This document shows, piece after piece, positions 6,406 to 7,660 of a DNA stretch of 7,660 nucleotides. This stretch comes from Burkholderiales bacterium (GTDB lineage: Bacteria; Pseudomonadota; Gammaproteobacteria; Burkholderiales; Burkholderiaceae), in the NCBI GenBank assembly GCA_947447845.1, contig CANFNO010000115.1, positions 1-7,660 of the forward strand, written 5' to 3'. The notes below the pieces were generated by a model. That model saw only the letters and a list, made by a program, of their open reading frames with translations. It was not told the DNA's origin and did not search any database. The translations under genes were made by a program, and so were the position numbers. Numbering within the stretch: the first letter of the stretch is position 1; the number at the start of each line of letters is the position of its first letter.

Positions 6406-7472
6406 TGCAGGTATGCCTCGATCATTCTCTTGAAACCGGATTTGGGATCCACTTTTGCCTCCCACCCCAGGCCGTTGAGCCGGCCCACATCGGGTATGAG
6501 GCGGCTAAAGGTGCTGGCAATATAGCCACTGTCCTGCTGCGGTGCGCGTCGGCTGACCTTCAGGCCTCGCTCCGGGAACATCGCCACCAGCATCTCAGCC
6601 AGTTCCATGACTGACAACTCGGCTGCGGCGTTGGCCACGTTGTAGGGCAGCGTGGGCTCGCCCTTGAGCAGCACCGTCAAAAACCCGGCCACTGCGTCCG
6701 ATGCGTAGCAAAACGCCCGCCGCGCACTGCCATCGCTGTTCATGACTATGTCTTCGTTGCGCAGGATGTTGAACACAAAGTCCGCAAAAACACGGCCATC
6801 ATTGGCCTGCAAGCCGGGGCCGTAGGTGTGAAAGGGCCGCACGATATGGGTTGGAATTGCGTACTGCTTGTGCCAGGCCAGGCACATGGTCTCGCCCATG
6901 CGCTTGCTCTCGGCGTAGCAGGCGCGAACGGTGGCGGGGTCCACACGCCCATAGCTGGCTTCGTCCAGCGTGGCGTCGCCCGTGACCGAGCCATAAACTT
7001 CAGAGCTGCTGACAAACAGGAACCCTTGAGGGTCTTTAGCGCGACGCAACACCTCCAGAAGGGCTGCCGTACCCACCGTGTTGGGCAGCAAGGTGCCCAC
7101 CGGGTCTTCGCCATAAAAGCGCGGACTGGCCTGGCTGGCGGCATGGATGATGTAGTCCACATCACCTAACTCGGGCACACCCAAGGTGTTCAGATTCCAT
7201 TGGAAACAAGAGAAATCAGGGTAACGCAGCAGCTCAGCAAGCCCTGCACCGGGGTTGTCTGCGTTGCGTACCATGCCCACCACTTTGACGGGCTCAGCGA
7301 CTTTGCCCAACCCATGCAGGCCGAGCAAAGTGCGGGCCAGGTATCCACCCAGAAATCCCCCGGCGCCGGTGACCAGCACCCGCCTGCCAGACAACTTCTC
7401 CCAGGGCAAAGGGCACGCGGCAACAGCTGCCACGTCCTCAGTCCAGGTGACTGCCATGCGGGGGGGTGGCAT
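6402..7472 (-). CDS. NAD(P)-dependent SDR epimerase/dehydratase/reductase of nucleotide sugars
   Basis: The 356-residue product is an extended short-chain dehydrogenase/reductase acting on a nucleotide sugar. It shows the dinucleotide-binding GAGGFLG (36-42, GxxGxxG), HAAS (110-113), the SSSE serine region (155-158) and the catalytic Tyr186-x-x-x-Lys190 pair in YAESK. Later regions (RPFHTYGPG, the SDGSARRAFCYASDAV stretch, and YNVAN) are typical of the RmlB / UDP-glucuronate decarboxylase / GDP-mannose dehydratase branch. The exact reaction cannot be told: 4-ketoreduction or epimerisation of the RfbH product fits the context best, but a 4,6-dehydratase or decarboxylase is possible. The start is ATG 7472, which shares its A with the TGA of rfbH (TGATG) and has GGGAG at 7483-7487. 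TTG 7475 (one residue longer) and ATG 7457 are alternatives. The first ~28 residues precede the Rossmann fold and look like a variable extension. Confidence 0.9.
   Translation of the reverse strand: MPPPRMAVTWTEDVAAVAACPLPWEKLSGRRVLVTGAGGFLGGYLARTLLGLHGLGKVAEPVKVVGMVRNADNPGAGLAELLRYPDFSCFQWNLNTLGVPELGDVDYIIHAASQASPRFYGEDPVGTLLPNTVGTAALLEVLRRAKDPQGFLFVSSSEVYGSVTGDATLDEASYGRVDPATVRACYAESKRMGETMCLAWHKQYAIPTHIVRPFHTYGPGLQANDGRVFADFVFNILRNEDIVMNSDGSARRAFCYASDAVAGFLTVLLKGEPTLPYNVANAAAELSVMELAEMLVAMFPERGLKVSRRAPQQDSGYIASTFSRLIPDVGRLNGLGWEAKVDPKSGFKRMIEAYLQ
6416..6419 (-). promoter_or_regulatory. Ribosome-binding site of FkbM methyltransferase
   Basis: GAGG on the minus strand, 10 bases before ATG 6405 and inside the end of the upstream gene. 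It is short, but with the ATGA overlap it favours the 6405 start over the GTG at 6465. Confidence 0.45.
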
Positions 7473-7660
7473 CAAAAGGCAACTCCCAGATAGCTCTCGA
7501 TCTTCTGCGCCGCAAACTCCAGCATCTCCCGAGTCAGGGAGGGCTGCACACCGATCCAGAACGTGTTGTTCATCACGTTGTCGGTGTTCTTCAAATCGCC
7601 GCTGATCCGGTACTCGGCCCCGACCATATAGGGTTGGCGTGTCAGGTTGCCCGCAAAGAG
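7472..7660 (-). CDS. rfbH: C-terminal end of RfbH, CDP-4-keto-6-deoxyglucose 3-dehydrase (E1)
   Basis: Only the last 62 codons and the TGA stop are present; the gene continues past the right edge. The conceptual peptide begins LFAGNLTRQPY, continues with a SGDLKNTDNVMNNTFWIGV segment and ends YLGVAF. This is the characteristic C-terminus of RfbH/DdhC/AscC-type enzymes, which end in LFAGNLTRQP, the N-T-D-x-x-M-N-x-T-F-W-I-G box and a short tail. RfbH uses pyridoxamine phosphate and an iron-sulfur cluster to remove the C3 hydroxyl of CDP-4-keto-6-deoxyglucose, with an RfbI/AscD-type reductase as partner. The cofactor and cluster residues lie outside the window. The stop overlaps the SDR start as TGATG, making this the upstream gene of the minus-strand operon. 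CDP-glucose synthase, the 4,6-dehydratase and the reductase would be expected beyond base 7660. Confidence 0.9.
   Translation of the reverse strand, partial: LFAGNLTRQPYMVGAEYRISGDLKNTDNVMNNTFWIGVQPSLTREMLEFAAQKIESYLGVAF
7483..7487 (-). promoter_or_regulatory. Ribosome-binding site of the SDR gene
   Basis: GGGAG on the minus strand, 10 bases before ATG 7472 and inside the end of rfbH. The spacing is a little long for 7472, and 7 bases for the TTG at 7475, so it does not separate these two starts. It does argue against ATG 7457, which has no such site. Confidence 0.5.

Noticed and set aside
6406..6465. Longer FkbM start at GTG 6465
   Set aside because: The additional 20 residues lie in the SDR gene and have no family features; ATG 6405 with an ATGA overlap and a GAGG is better.

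Overview
The window looks like part of a surface-polysaccharide (O-antigen, LPS or similar glycan) gene cluster from a Gram-negative bacterium. A proteobacterium is the best guess, perhaps a betaproteobacterium; this rests on gene content, base composition and codon flavour, not on any marker gene. No rRNA, tRNA, insertion sequence or CRISPR array was seen.

Left half (1-3716, + strand): the 3' end of an unrecognised gene (1-468), whose last ~45 residues vaguely resemble a SPOR domain. A 139-base non-coding gap follows, then two adjacent large genes (608-2353 and 2358-3716) only 4 bases apart. Both encode two-domain proteins with an N-terminal family-2 (GT-A) glycosyltransferase and a C-terminal SAM-dependent methyltransferase. 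The two methyltransferase domains belong to different families: the first is like the MycE/TylE macrolide-sugar O-methyltransferases, the second is a Methyltransf_11/23-type domain. These proteins probably add and methylate sugars on the glycan.

Right half (3739-7660, - strand, transcribed right to left): a compact five-gene operon. In transcription order it holds the C-terminal end of RfbH (CDP-4-keto-6-deoxyglucose 3-dehydrase, cut by the window edge), an NAD(P)-dependent SDR epimerase/dehydratase/reductase, an FkbM-family methyltransferase, and the N- and C-terminal halves of a split transketolase. The junctions are TGATG, ATGA and GTGA overlaps followed by a 4-base gap, so the genes are probably translationally coupled. 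RfbH makes 3,6-dideoxy-4-ketohexoses. A thiamine-diphosphate carboligase and an SDR in the same operon suggest that a two-carbon unit is added to the 4-keto carbon to give a branched or higher-carbon dideoxysugar, by analogy with the YerE-type step in yersiniose biosynthesis but with a transketolase instead of the YerE family. This is inference.

The two halves converge at a 22-base gap (3717-3738). Hand-counted samples differ in composition: about 42-45% GC in two + strand gene samples against 63-68% in two - strand operon samples. This suggests the cluster is a mosaic of segments with different histories.
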